From assembly GCA_012842495.1 (NCBI GenBank), contig DUSS01000027.1, positions 1 through 64,000 on the forward strand: a stretch of DNA of 64,000 nt, written 5' to 3'. The position numbers and the translations under genes were made by a program. The notes under the pieces were generated by a model. That model did no database searches and was not told the DNA's origin. It saw only the letters and a program-made list of their open reading frames with translations. Positions 1-10,185 of this stretch are shown here, in pieces. Position 1 is the first letter of the stretch. The number at the start of each line of letters is the position of its first letter. Origin of the DNA: Candidatus Fermentithermobacillaceae bacterium (GTDB lineage Bacteria > Bacillota > Sulfobacillia > Fermentithermobacillales > DUSS01).

Positions 1-45
1 ACGGGACAGAACCTGTACGTCGACGGCGGGTATAGTGCGTGGTAG
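1..45 (+). CDS. C-terminal end of an SDR-family oxidoreductase (truncated by window start)
   Basis: Frame 1 reads TGQNLYVDGGYSAW*, typical of SDR C-termini (G-x-x-L-x-V-D-G-G). Confidence 0.7.
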   Translation, partial: TGQNLYVDGGYSAW

Positions 46-157
46 CGCCGGTACCCACGGCCCTTCCGTTCCGTCACTCACGCCGTGCATAGAACCTGCA
101 ACCCGGGTACGACCTAAGTACCTCGAAGCGGACTCCCCGGAAACCGTTCTCTTCCCA

Positions 158-187
158 TTGACACCGCACTTGCGTTTGGTATATACA
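158..187 (+). promoter_or_regulatory. Sigma-A-like promoter for the regulator/ABC operon
   Basis: TTGACA (158-163), 18 nt, TATACA (182-187). Confidence 0.55.
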
Positions 188-194
188 CATATAG

Positions 195-220
195 TACAGT
201 AATCTGTAGAATTGTACAAT
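195..220. promoter_or_regulatory. Candidate operator: two adjacent inverted repeats between promoter and start codon
   Basis: TACAG-TAAT-CTGTA (195-208) and the perfect palindrome ATTGTACAAT (211-220). Confidence 0.4.
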
Positions 221-232
221 GGGGGATGCGCC

Positions 233-1021
233 ATGGACGCGCAGCAGTACCGCGAGCTACTCGCGGAAATCGACCGGCTACGAAAGAAAGTCGAAGAGAT
301 GGCTCGACGTCAGGGGGAGGCGACGTTACCACCTCCGGAACCAGCGCAATTGCCGAAACCGGAATACGCCGGTAGGGCAGCTCCCGAAGAGTCGGACACA
401 TCCCGGCCCGAACAGGTTGACCGGGTTGACGAAAATGCGCCGTTAACCGGAGAGGGCGGCCAGCAGGCTCGACCCCGCGAGAAGACATCCTCATCTTCCG
501 CCACAGACGACAAAGAGCAGGCAACTAGACCCGGCGACGGCCCGCCCGAACACGTAGCCGAGTTACTGGAGGTTATAAGGCGCAGAATAGCTGACCCGGA
601 GGTCCTCCGGGAGTCTGGTTGCACGCTATTATTTGCCCTCATTGAAAACAGAGAGGGAAAAGAAAGCTATTCAGTGGTCGGGTACGCGTCCGAGAACGAT
701 ATCGGGAAGATGCTGGTCCCCGATGTCGAGCTGGTCCGTTTCGCCGCTGCCTTTACCAGCCCCTGGCGCCTCAAGATAATCAGAACGCTCGCCCACAGAA
801 ACCGTACCTCTCGCGAGATCGCTGAGGAAACGGGCCTGGTAGGAGGGCAGCTCTACCACCATCTGAACGAACTCATCCGTGCCGGCTTCGTTCGTCAGGA
901 AGCGCGAAACTGCTATTCCCTGACACAAGAAGTAGGTAAGCCCGCTTACCTCGGTATCAACGCACTGGCTCGCATGTTCGCTTACGGGCAAGCAAGGTTG
1001 AGGCAGCAACGAAAACCTTGA
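233..1021 (+). CDS. ArsR-like winged-helix transcriptional regulator with long low-complexity N-terminus
   Basis: ATG at 233 after GGGGG; C-terminal SPWRLKIIRTLAHRNRTSREIAEETGLVGGQLYHHLNELIRAGFV reads as a winged HTH. Confidence 0.75.
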   Translation: MDAQQYRELLAEIDRLRKKVEEMARRQGEATLPPPEPAQLPKPEYAGRAAPEESDTSRPEQVDRVDENAPLTGEGGQQARPREKTSSSSATDDKEQATRPGDGPPEHVAELLEVIRRRIADPEVLRESGCTLLFALIENREGKESYSVVGYASENDIGKMLVPDVELVRFAAAFTSPWRLKIIRTLAHRNRTSREIAEETGLVGGQLYHHLNELIRAGFVRQEARNCYSLTQEVGKPAYLGINALARMFAYGQARLRQQRKP

Positions 1022-1115
1022 GGAACTTCTAACTCGGAACTGGGCTTCCTTTTCTAACAACGCAGGCTGTTGAGGCAATAAGTACCTTGACGAGCGTCTA
1101 ACCGGAGGGAGACAT

Positions 1116-2180
1116 ATGGCTAGAGCTATCGTCACCAGAGGACTTCGCAAGGAATTCCCTTATTTAAACCCAAGCCCCAACATGTCCACCAGTGATCAGT
1201 GGCTTGAGTACCTTTTAAGTCTCATCACCGGAAAGAACGCTACCGGTATGGGAGTGGAAAAACGCCGCACAGTCGCGGTGGAATCCCTTGACCTCGAAGT
1301 CGAGGAAGGCGAGTTCTTCGGGCTTCTCGGACCCAACGGCGCCGGAAAGAGCACTTCCATCAAGATGCTGGCAACCATACTGGCGCCGACGGCAGGTACT
1401 GCAACGATCAACGGATATGATCTCGTTCGCGATTGGAGGGCGGTCCGGGCGAGCATCAACGTCGTCCACAGCGGAGGCTGGCTGGGATTTGACCACGAAC
1501 TCTCCATCCGCTGGAATCTCCAGGCCTGGGCCAGGATCTACGGACTGTCCAAAAAAGAAGCTGCAAGACGGACTCAGGAAGTGCTCGACATCGTTGGGCT
1601 TTCAGACAAAGCCGAAGAGACGAGCGGAACCCTGTCCAGCGGACAGCGTCAACGCCTTGCGCTGGCTAAGGGGTTCTTGATGGAAGCACCCATACTCCTG
1701 TGCGACGAACCCACGGTGGGCCTTGACCCCAATTCCGCGGCGGCAGTGCGGAGTTTCATCAAAGACGACGTGAACCGTAAAAGGGGCATTACAGTTCTCC
1801 TTACCACCCATTACATGCAGGAAGCGGATCAGCTCTGCGACCGGGTGGCCATAATGGACAAAGGCCGCATCGTCGCCTGCGACACCCCGGATAGACTCAA
1901 AGCCTCGGTTCAAGCCAAAGCGATCCTCATGGAGGTGAGAAACTTCCGCATCGAAATGCTCTTCGATTTCAAAAAGGAACACGGACAATGGCTTGTCACC
2001 GAAAAGCTCGACCAGAACGGAAATGGATCGCTCCGGGTACTGTGTTCGCCACGCGAGGCGGAGAGCACAATCACCACAGCGGTAGAAGCCTGTGGCGGAC
2101 AGGTGGTCGGATGGTCCCGGGATGACATCTCCCTTGAGGACGTCTTCATAGTGCTGACAGGACGCCGGCTGGCGGCTTAA
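1116..2180 (+). CDS. ABC transporter ATP-binding protein (ABC-2/daunorubicin-resistance type)
   Basis: Walker A GPNGAGKST, signature LSSGQRQRLALAKGF, Walker B ILLCDEPTVGLDP. Confidence 0.9.
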   Translation: MARAIVTRGLRKEFPYLNPSPNMSTSDQWLEYLLSLITGKNATGMGVEKRRTVAVESLDLEVEEGEFFGLLGPNGAGKSTSIKMLATILAPTAGTATINGYDLVRDWRAVRASINVVHSGGWLGFDHELSIRWNLQAWARIYGLSKKEAARRTQEVLDIVGLSDKAEETSGTLSSGQRQRLALAKGFLMEAPILLCDEPTVGLDPNSAAAVRSFIKDDVNRKRGITVLLTTHYMQEADQLCDRVAIMDKGRIVACDTPDRLKASVQAKAILMEVRNFRIEMLFDFKKEHGQWLVTEKLDQNGNGSLRVLCSPREAESTITTAVEACGGQVVGWSRDDISLEDVFIVLTGRRLAA

Positions 2181-2228
2181 CCCGGAAGACAGCAGCGTTG
2201 AAGTACGTTAGACAATTCAACGGAAGGA

Positions 2229-3140
2229 GTGATCGCAGTGAGCAGTACCGCCATGCCCAAGACGAGGTTGAACTTGCGCGAAACCCTCGGGGTGATGAGT
2301 GTCCTCGCCGAGAGGAATTTCAGATTGATGACCCGCTTTTCCGCGAGTGCGGTCATGTTTTACATAGGAGTGTTCGCAGATGCTGCGATTTCGGCGTTCC
2401 TCGGAACGGCACTCATCGGTCAAGCTCAAGCTGCTCAGATAGGCGGCGACTATGTTTCGTATGTTATCGTAGGACTCGCCTACAGCCAGCTCATGTATAC
2501 AAGCATTAGCGCCCCTCACCAGTCTCTCTCCGGTGCGTACTGGTCGGCAAGGCTGGAGCCGCTTTTGCGTGCCCCGTTGCCTCTACGCACTATAATCATG
2601 GGGGACGCCCTGTTCTCTTATTTCACTGACTTCGTGACAATTGCCATTTACGGACTCGTGGGCATCCTGTTCGGTATGGCCATGCCTTCCTCCGGAGTCA
2701 TCCTGCCTGCCGCAGGCATTCTGGTACTGGGTTGCGTATCGGTTCTGGGCTTTGGTTTTCTCTCCGCATCGATGTTCAACCTCATCAACGCAAAAGCTCC
2801 GGTAGCTAACAGCGAACCAGTACAGTGGTTGGTGAGGACGCTGCAGCGGCTTGTCTGCGGCGTGTACTTCCCTGTTACAGCTCTGCCCGGTTGGCTACAG
2901 ACCGTGGGAAACTTCATGCCTCAGACCTATGTCCTCGACGCCGTGCGGCGCCTTCTAATCCCGAACTATCCGAAGGGGCCCACGCTCCCGGTTCACAGCT
3001 CATTCGGTCTCGACCCGCAGGTGGCAAACCTCATCGCCATCGCGGTTCTCACCGCGTTCATCCTTCCCTTGGGCCTGTGGGCGTTTGACAAGGGGCTGGA
3101 GAAAGCCAGGAAGGATGGAGGATTGTCCAGGTGGACGTAG
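2229..3140 (+). CDS. ABC-2 type transporter permease
   Basis: Multi-TM protein directly downstream of the ATPase; ABC-2-like C-terminal region. Confidence 0.85.
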   Translation: MIAVSSTAMPKTRLNLRETLGVMSVLAERNFRLMTRFSASAVMFYIGVFADAAISAFLGTALIGQAQAAQIGGDYVSYVIVGLAYSQLMYTSISAPHQSLSGAYWSARLEPLLRAPLPLRTIIMGDALFSYFTDFVTIAIYGLVGILFGMAMPSSGVILPAAGILVLGCVSVLGFGFLSASMFNLINAKAPVANSEPVQWLVRTLQRLVCGVYFPVTALPGWLQTVGNFMPQTYVLDAVRRLLIPNYPKGPTLPVHSSFGLDPQVANLIAIAVLTAFILPLGLWAFDKGLEKARKDGGLSRWT

Positions 3141-3225
3141 TACATGTGGTGAGCACCGTGGACACAGCGGACGTAGTGGACGCACGGACGTGGTGGACAT
3201 AGCCTCCGCCTTGCTCAGGTTTTGA

Positions 3226-4287
3226 GCCGCCGAGCATCTGGGCGACGCCCTCCGCGCCGAAACTGCTGCCGGGTTTGCTGAACGTGAGGAGGAACCGGTG
3301 GGGACCCGTTTTCACGCTATGCACGCTCCTGAACCCCTCCAGAGGCAGACGAACGCGGGGCTCGTCCAGGCTTTGAATGCTCAACTCGGCGCAACGGGTC
3401 CGCTTCACTACAACTTCGAAGATCCCGTCATCCCCGGAGACGTCCCCAATCGCCGGAAACTTCTTCGAGTCGATGCGCACCCGCATGGTGACGGCAAATC
3501 CGGGCGGAGCTTCACCCGAAGATGATACCTGGACGGGATCGGGTAGGGGGCCTCCGCTCGCCTCAACGCCCGGCCACATAATGGTAACGTGATAAACCTG
3601 CCCATCCGGAGCGATAAAGACTTCGGCTCCCTCCGGGGGCTCCACCTCCAGCGCATCCCACAGTTCCCTCTCACCCGTAACCGCGGGAACGCGTATGTAC
3701 AACACCACCTGACCGAAGCTTGCGGTCATCGTGTCCCCGTCACGGATGTTCGGCTTCAGAGTCAGCTCGTCGCCAACGGTCCCTCCATCGGCGTACCGGC
3801 ACTTTCTGCGCTCGATAGCCTCGGCCTAGATGTCGGATTTCGGTGGCAGATGCACATACGCCCTGCCGAGGGGGATTCCCTCGGCGGTCTTGAGGGTTAC
3901 CTCATATGGTACTCCCGGCGTGGCCTCAACGGAAACCACCACGATTTCGCCGGCGTAGCCGAGATTGAAGGGAGCCTCCGGACTGACTTCGGCCTGCAGG
4001 GAGCCGTACTCCGGCGGCGACTCAAACCGGAAGTACGCAACGCGGTCCCATTCCGAGGCTGCGAGTTCCGTATCGGAGGGCCACGACCACAAGAGGGCCG
4101 GTGTTCCCGTTGGAGCCGGGCCCTCACCGCCGGGAGTTGAGTCCTCACCGCCAGGGGTCAGGCGCTCGCCGGCGGTCTGGGTCACACCGCATCCCGTCAA
4201 TAACGTTGAGAACACCGCCATTGCGACCATCACCGAGCAGATGACCAGCCAGTTTCGCCTGTTCCGCGGCTTTCCACGAACAGCCAT
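3226..4287 (-). pseudogene. Lipoprotein related to the 40320-42611 lipoprotein, interrupted by an in-frame TAG and truncated at the 3' end
   Basis: ORFs 3826-4287 and 3058-3729 are in the same frame, separated only by TAG at 3826-3828; both halves align with the N-terminal half of the 42.6-kb paralogue. Confidence 0.8.
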
Positions 4288-4399
4288 TCCTTACACCCCC
4301 GTCCGCACTTCGCCGTGCCATCGGTTGACATGACACGCGGCATTAAAGTGGAATGAAGAAACCGGCGATTGCCCGCACCGTCTGAATGCTCCTGATCTC

Positions 4400-4741
4400 T
4401 CAGAAACCAAGCCACTGCCTATACTCCACTTGATCCGCGAACCGCCTCATCAACCCCGGCGTCAATCCAGGCACTTTGCGAAGCTCATCTACCGACTGAT
4501 ATGGACCCAGTTCCCGGATACGTTGCGCGAGAGGTTGATCGACACCCTTTATAGTACAAAGGTCCACCAACGAGGCGGCGTTGAGGTCGAAGGTATGGGT
4601 CCGGGGGAGAGCCCGGTACTGGTCGAACACCGACGTACCGATCTCAAATTCTGGGTTGGCAGGCCAGATTCCGGGACCCGATGAGAATCCCTGCGCCGCC
4701 GTGACATCGATGACGCTGTTCAGGAGGTCTTCCCCCTGCAA
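4400..4741 (-). CDS. Helix-hairpin-helix (ComEA-like) protein
   Basis: FDLNAASLVDLCTIKGVDQPLAQRIRELGPYQSVDELRKVPGLTPGLMRRF. Confidence 0.65.
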   Translation of the reverse strand: MQGEDLLNSVIDVTAAQGFSSGPGIWPANPEFEIGTSVFDQYRALPRTHTFDLNAASLVDLCTIKGVDQPLAQRIRELGPYQSVDELRKVPGLTPGLMRRFADQVEYRQWLGF

Positions 4742-4808
4742 AAAGTCGCGGTGTTTTCAGAAAGAGAATCAACCAGCCGGTAGCATCTTGTTTCCAGCAC
4801 GGCATCGA

Positions 4809-5081
4809 TCACTTGAATACCCAGCGACGGTCGGTGCTCTCAATCAACTCCCGTAGCGTGATTTGGCGTTTAAGCCCGAGTACGGTATATGTCACCGTGA
4901 GCAGCCGGTATTTAGTCTCGTTGCCGCCGTCAAATGGGCGGATTCGATGTATCTCCAGCAAAATGTTCAGAGGAGGAGTGCTTCCTTGCAGCGGCAGTCG
5001 GACACGGTTCTCAAGTTCATCAATCTCGGCAAAAGGCCAAGGTTGACGGTCTGTAGATTCCGTTCGCCCGCACCCTGTCAC
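4809..5081 (-). CDS. Hypothetical protein
   Basis: Short ORF overlapping the 3' end of the upstream lipoprotein gene (4-bp overlap at 5078-5081). Confidence 0.4.
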   Translation of the reverse strand: MTGCGRTESTDRQPWPFAEIDELENRVRLPLQGSTPPLNILLEIHRIRPFDGGNETKYRLLTVTYTVLGLKRQITLRELIESTDRRWVFK

Positions 5082-6607
5082 CGGGTCTCACCGCTTTTGA
5101 ACTTGTCGATACGATCCAGGATTATATCAACCGCGTGAAGTTCCTCCTCCTTCGAAAGCTGCTGCCTGAGGGATTCGATTCTCTCTCGGAATGCATTCAG
5201 GTCTCCATAGCTGGCGTTATAGGCCAGGAGGTCTCCTACCCGCTCCACCTCCTTCGGATAAGCTCCGCCCAGCGCCCGGAGAAAATCCAGAGGACCCTCC
5301 TCGAACCTTCTCATCAGGACAAGACCCATCTGCTCCGATTTCCATCCGTCGCATCGCAGTGCCTCGTTGAAGAGGTCTGGATAACGCGCGTGCATCCAGA
5401 TAGCATTGAACTCGTCCGGACCGAAAGTCTTCCCGGCCGCTTCGGAGACAGACCCTTCCGGCAACTCCGTCCTCTGCATATCTACGGGAAACCGAATCCC
5501 TGTAAGCGGACGTGGGAACACCGCTTCGAACGTCTTGTCGTCGCCTTTGAATACCTCGAACCGCCCGTCGACTACCCGGAGCCGCCCCACCACCTTCCCA
5601 TCCTTGAAGGCGATGAAGTGCTCAACGATTCCGTGTTCCGGCCACAGGTAGAGCGATCTCAATACGAGACATCCGGCGCAGGTATAGCTGTTTTCGCCCC
5701 AGATCTCGATGTCCGGGGAGGCGGCCTGAGTGTAATTGGGGTCAACCCCTTTCAGTTCTTCCAGCCCTGCGGTGAACGGCTCGATTTTCCCGGTAACGAG
5801 GTCAAGGGCTCTCGTTCCGCACCTCTCATGTATAAAGAGGGTTTGCCCGTAGGGCGTGAAAGAAGGACCCGCTCCTGCATAAGTCACCTCAATATCGGGA
5901 TGCACCATCCTCCACCTTTGAGGCACAGGCGAGTCTGTTCCCGCATAGGTCGCCTCGAGGATGCCGTGCACGTACTCATAAGAACTCTCGCCGTTTGACT
6001 CGTGAGGCTCGGTGCGTAACGTTACGCAATATACCCTGACCTTTTCGTCTCCGGCTTCGAGACCGATGACCTGGGCAAGCTTGGTACCGGGAGCGAGGTC
6101 CGTCGACAGAACCGCCTTTCCCGCCAGCGGGTGGTCACGGATGTCGAGCACGATCCTATTACCTTCTTCAAGACACACGATGAAAGTCCCGCCGTCAGAC
6201 GGGCAGACGATCAGGCTCGCCGGTTCCCGGAAGACATCCACCCGAACCCTGGGATCGACACCGGTCACCGAGAAGCTGCCGGGATATCGCGGAAGAAAAC
6301 CGAACCGGTCACCGCCGTCCCAGTAAATGTCGTAGCCGGATTGCTCATTGACCGAAAAGAGAGGCGAGGTCTCGAGCGACACCCTGGCCGCTTCCAAATC
6401 CCACAGGCCCAGGTAGTACGTGTCCGAGTAGAGCGTGTCGTTCAATAACAAGAAGGGGATGGTGGTAGTCCTGTCCCAGGTCACAAAGGGTTCTCTCCCC
6501 GCCTCCGCGGCAGTACCGCCACCCCCCACGGCAGGCTCCTCTCCCCGGCACGAGGTCAGAACAGGCGCCAGGATTAAGAATGCCAGCAGAAGGCAGGCAA
6601 TCTTCAC
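5078..6607 (-). CDS. Lipoprotein of unknown function
   Basis: GTG start at 6607 gives signal peptide and lipobox VKIACLLLAFLILAPVLTSC. Confidence 0.7.
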   Translation of the reverse strand: MKIACLLLAFLILAPVLTSCRGEEPAVGGGGTAAEAGREPFVTWDRTTTIPFLLLNDTLYSDTYYLGLWDLEAARVSLETSPLFSVNEQSGYDIYWDGGDRFGFLPRYPGSFSVTGVDPRVRVDVFREPASLIVCPSDGGTFIVCLEEGNRIVLDIRDHPLAGKAVLSTDLAPGTKLAQVIGLEAGDEKVRVYCVTLRTEPHESNGESSYEYVHGILEATYAGTDSPVPQRWRMVHPDIEVTYAGAGPSFTPYGQTLFIHERCGTRALDLVTGKIEPFTAGLEELKGVDPNYTQAASPDIEIWGENSYTCAGCLVLRSLYLWPEHGIVEHFIAFKDGKVVGRLRVVDGRFEVFKGDDKTFEAVFPRPLTGIRFPVDMQRTELPEGSVSEAAGKTFGPDEFNAIWMHARYPDLFNEALRCDGWKSEQMGLVLMRRFEEGPLDFLRALGGAYPKEVERVGDLLAYNASYGDLNAFRERIESLRQQLSKEEELHAVDIILDRIDKFKSGETR

Positions 6608-7073
6608 ATGGGGTCCTTTCACTGACTGCTCAGCTCCTTTCGGCCAGTGTTCCAGGATTCCGCCGGACGGTGCCATCAGCGCAGACTCCCACTTTCGTCG
6701 GTTGCTGCACTCGACCCTTCTGGCCCCCCGGCACACTCACGGGGATGCCCCGTTGCGCACAGGTACAGGACGCAGGAAATGCGTCCGGGGTTCCAGAGTC
6801 ATCCAGATCGAAAGGATCGTCAACCAACTACAACGCGAGTCCGCTAATACGGTCGTACCGGTTTCTGGCTGTTGAATGACCCTGAGGGTCAGCTTGCTTC
6901 CAAGCGTGGTGTTGACAATACTACCCTGTGACTGGTTGTTCAGAGTGAAGCAGCCAGGATTTCCATAGCCCGAGACACTAAGCCTTCCCGCGCGAATCGC
7001 ATTCCAGACCGCCGTCCGATCTGAGGGCGAGTAGTCTGGAATGTACGCCCAGGTAACAGGGATAACCTTCCTG

Positions 7074-8681
7074 TCATACTACAGGTGCCGAGCGGCTTGC
7101 CCCCACGGTCCTCCTCACCGCCTCACCCGGTCTCCTGCCCGTGACCTCCCCTTCCCACAGAACCGGCTCTCCGTTTACGAAGACCGAGTGTATCCCGACC
7201 GGGTATTGCCAGGGGTTCTCATATGTCGCCCTGTCGATGATGAGGGCGGGGTCGAAAACCACGAGGTCCGCTCTGAATCCCGGACGCAGCAGTCCCCTGT
7301 CCCCTATGCCGAGCTTTCGCGCGGGAAGGCCCGTCATCTTGTATATGGCTTCTTCCATGCTGAGGACGCCGCGCTCCCGCGCGTAATAACCCAGGACCCG
7401 TGGGAAGGTCCCGACCGACCTCGGATGGACTTTGCCTTCCTCTGGAACGGCCACGTTCCCGTCGGTGACCACGGTGCTTTCCTTGAACTTCATGACCTCC
7501 ACGAGGTCTTCCTCGCTCATGGCGAATCTCACGATGCCCACGTCCATATCCTCTTCCAGGAGGAGATCGACTGCGGCCCGCGCCGGCGTCACCCCGAGCT
7601 GTCGCGCGATGGCAGCGATATCTTTTACCTCCATCCATTTGTTATCCGGCCTCGATACCCGGGTGATCACTACCTTGTCCCATCCGCCCTGAGCCAGGGT
7701 CCTCCGGTCCGCTTCCGCCTCCGCTTTCGTCCGCGTAGTTTCACCAGTGAGCACGGCCACGGCGCCGTCCTTGCCGTTTTCCAGCACCCAGTCCGGGAGA
7801 ACTATGGACAGCCCCGTGGAAGAAGCTAAATACGGATAGAAATCTGCGCTTACCTTAACTCCGTCTTTTGCCGCCGCTTCTATCATTTCCAGGGCCAGGG
7901 CAACTTTACCCCAGTTATCCGGACCGCAAGCTTTAAGGTGGGCTATCTCGAAGAACACCCCGCTGCGCCTTGCCACTGCGATGGCCTCCCGGACCGATTC
8001 GAGCAGTTCGGGGCCTTCGTTGCGGATATGAGATGCGTGGATGCCGCCGAGACTCGCCACACCTCGAGAAATCTCGGCCAGCTCCTCAACGTCAGCGAAT
8101 CTTCCGGGCACGTATTCAAGGCCGCTCGATATCCCGAACGCCCCTTCCTCGACCGCTCGAAGAGCTATTTCCCTCATGCGGGCTTTTTCTGGTTCATCCA
8201 GAGGCCTTCCCGAGTCCCCCGCGATGAGAGACCGGATCTCGCCGTGACCAACCAACGTAGCAACATTGACCGCGGGCCTTACCGCATCGACGGCGTCGAG
8301 ATACCCTTTGACCCCGTCCCACATTCGTTCGATTCCCGCAGCCTTAAGGCGCTCCCAGCGGGATTCGTCTTTTTGCTTCATGAAACAGGCGCTCGAACCG
8401 CAGTTCCCGACGACTTCGGTGGTTATCCCCTGCCGGACGAGGTTTGACGCTTCAGGATGGATGAGGACGGCGGTGTCGGAGTGGGAATGCATGTTGATGA
8501 ATCCGGGCGAAACCGCAAGACCGGGAAGCTCGATATGCGTAGTCTCCTCGGGAACGTCTTCACGGGGTATATCCCCGACCCGTTCGATGAACCCGTCCCG
8601 GACCAGGACCGAACCCTTTTTCGGTGGGCGGTTCTCGCCGTCGAAGATAAGGACCTGCGAAATCAGGTACGATCCTTTCAC
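7074..8681 (-). CDS. N-acyl-D-amino-acid deacylase (D-aminoacylase, amidohydrolase family)
   Basis: GTG at 8681 behind GGAAAGGAG; PGFINMHSHSDTAVLIHPEASNLVRQGITTEVVGNCGSSA. Confidence 0.9.
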   Translation of the reverse strand: MKGSYLISQVLIFDGENRPPKKGSVLVRDGFIERVGDIPREDVPEETTHIELPGLAVSPGFINMHSHSDTAVLIHPEASNLVRQGITTEVVGNCGSSACFMKQKDESRWERLKAAGIERMWDGVKGYLDAVDAVRPAVNVATLVGHGEIRSLIAGDSGRPLDEPEKARMREIALRAVEEGAFGISSGLEYVPGRFADVEELAEISRGVASLGGIHASHIRNEGPELLESVREAIAVARRSGVFFEIAHLKACGPDNWGKVALALEMIEAAAKDGVKVSADFYPYLASSTGLSIVLPDWVLENGKDGAVAVLTGETTRTKAEAEADRRTLAQGGWDKVVITRVSRPDNKWMEVKDIAAIARQLGVTPARAAVDLLLEEDMDVGIVRFAMSEEDLVEVMKFKESTVVTDGNVAVPEEGKVHPRSVGTFPRVLGYYARERGVLSMEEAIYKMTGLPARKLGIGDRGLLRPGFRADLVVFDPALIIDRATYENPWQYPVGIHSVFVNGEPVLWEGEVTGRRPGEAVRRTVGASRSAPVV

Positions 8682-8869
8682 GGTAAGACTCCTTTCCTCA
8701 ATAATCTGAACGTGCCCGTGGCACAATGCCCGGGGTCCGGCCTGAGTTTCTCTCTGGACCCTGCGGGCAACTGCCCGAACCGGTGCCCGGGGGCGAAACC
8801 ATTGTCCGTAAATACGTCGAAGGCAGCCCGCATCGGGCGCCGGTGAATAATGCTCGTACCCGTACCATC

Positions 8870-9793
8870 CTACATGAACAGGGCGCTTACCGACTGACCT
8901 CCTTGAATGCACCTTATGCATTCGGCCAAAAGAGGCGCAATGGAAAGCACCACGAGGTTGTCCCATCGCTTTGCAGGAGGAACAGGTACCGTGTCCGTCA
9001 CGACAAGCTCCTTAATGGGCGCCTTTGAGAGGCGCTCAGGAGCCGCGCCGGACAACACCGCATGAGTACATGCTCCGTAGACTTCACTGGCCCCCTTATC
9101 CAGTAGCATCTCCGCGGCTTTAACCAAACTCGAACCCTGGTCGACCTCCTCATCGAAGAGAATTGCCTGCTTGCCCCCGACATCTCCGATAACGGTGGTG
9201 GCCCTCACTTCGGTTCCCATCCGGCGTTTGTCGATGAATGCGATGGGCGCGCCTATCCTCTCCGAAAAGCGTTGTGCTCTTTTGACTGCGCCCGGGTCCG
9301 GGGCGACAACAACCGGGTTTTCCAGCCCTTTTTCCTTGAAGTACCGAGCGAAGACCGGTTGAGCGGTAAGGTGGTCGGCAGGTATGGTGAAAAAGCCTTG
9401 AATTTGGTCGGCGGTGAGGTCCACGGTTACGATTCTGTTTACGCCTGCAGTAACAAGAAGATCTGCGACCAGCCTCGCGGTTATGGGTACTCTAGGCTGG
9501 TCCTTTTTATCCGAACGGACGTAAGGATAGTAAGGAAGAACCGCGGTGATGCTCTTGGCCGACGCTCGCCGTAACGCATCTATCATTATCAGAAGCTCCA
9601 TCAGCGCTTCGTCCACCGGCGGTACCGACGTTTGGACCACGAACACGTCCACGTTCCTGACGTTTTCCTTGATTTGCACAAAGGTGTTATCGTTAGGGAA
9701 CTTGAAGATATCGGCCTGACCGGGCGGAATGTCCAGGTAGGAGCAGATATCTTGCGTAAGGGCCTGGGTAGCTCGCCCTCCGAAGATTTTCAT
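8870..9793 (-). CDS. prs: Ribose-phosphate pyrophosphokinase
   Basis: MKIFGGRATQ..., PYYPYVRSDKKDQPRVPITARLVADLL, VVVAPDPGAVKRAQRFS. Confidence 0.92.
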   Translation of the reverse strand: MKIFGGRATQALTQDICSYLDIPPGQADIFKFPNDNTFVQIKENVRNVDVFVVQTSVPPVDEALMELLIMIDALRRASAKSITAVLPYYPYVRSDKKDQPRVPITARLVADLLVTAGVNRIVTVDLTADQIQGFFTIPADHLTAQPVFARYFKEKGLENPVVVAPDPGAVKRAQRFSERIGAPIAFIDKRRMGTEVRATTVIGDVGGKQAILFDEEVDQGSSLVKAAEMLLDKGASEVYGACTHAVLSGAAPERLSKAPIKELVVTDTVPVPPAKRWDNLVVLSIAPLLAECIRCIQGGQSVSALFM

Positions 9794-10185
9794 GGTGATC
9801 GCCTCCGAGGGGTAATTCGAGCAGGGGGCTCGCATTTCCCTCTGTATCGGACACCGGGACGGGACTGCGTGTATAGCTCGCGGGACCGTGTAGCCCCCGA
9901 TGGACGGCGCGGTTTCGGTTGCTCAGCTATACCGTTGCCTGCACTGGGTCCCGGAAATCACCAGCCGAGCTTCTATCTGACACCCAGCGTCCTCGGAAGG
10001 GCCAAACGACCGCCTGCAGCGCGGCACGGTACATCTGCTTGGCTTCCTCGCTTGTAAGGGACTATTTGAGCGAGTCGAACTCGATGAATTCCTTGAGATT
10101 CGACCACTTGGACTCGCCCACCGCCAGTGCACATTCGTCAAAATCCATGAGCGCAGGGATGTACCCAACCGATTGCATACCGGGA

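Noticed and set aside
5135-5998. 287-aa plus-strand ORF
   Set aside because: Antisense to the 5078-6607 lipoprotein gene
7041-7829. 262-aa plus-strand ORF
   Set aside because: Antisense to D-aminoacylase, which has clear family motifs
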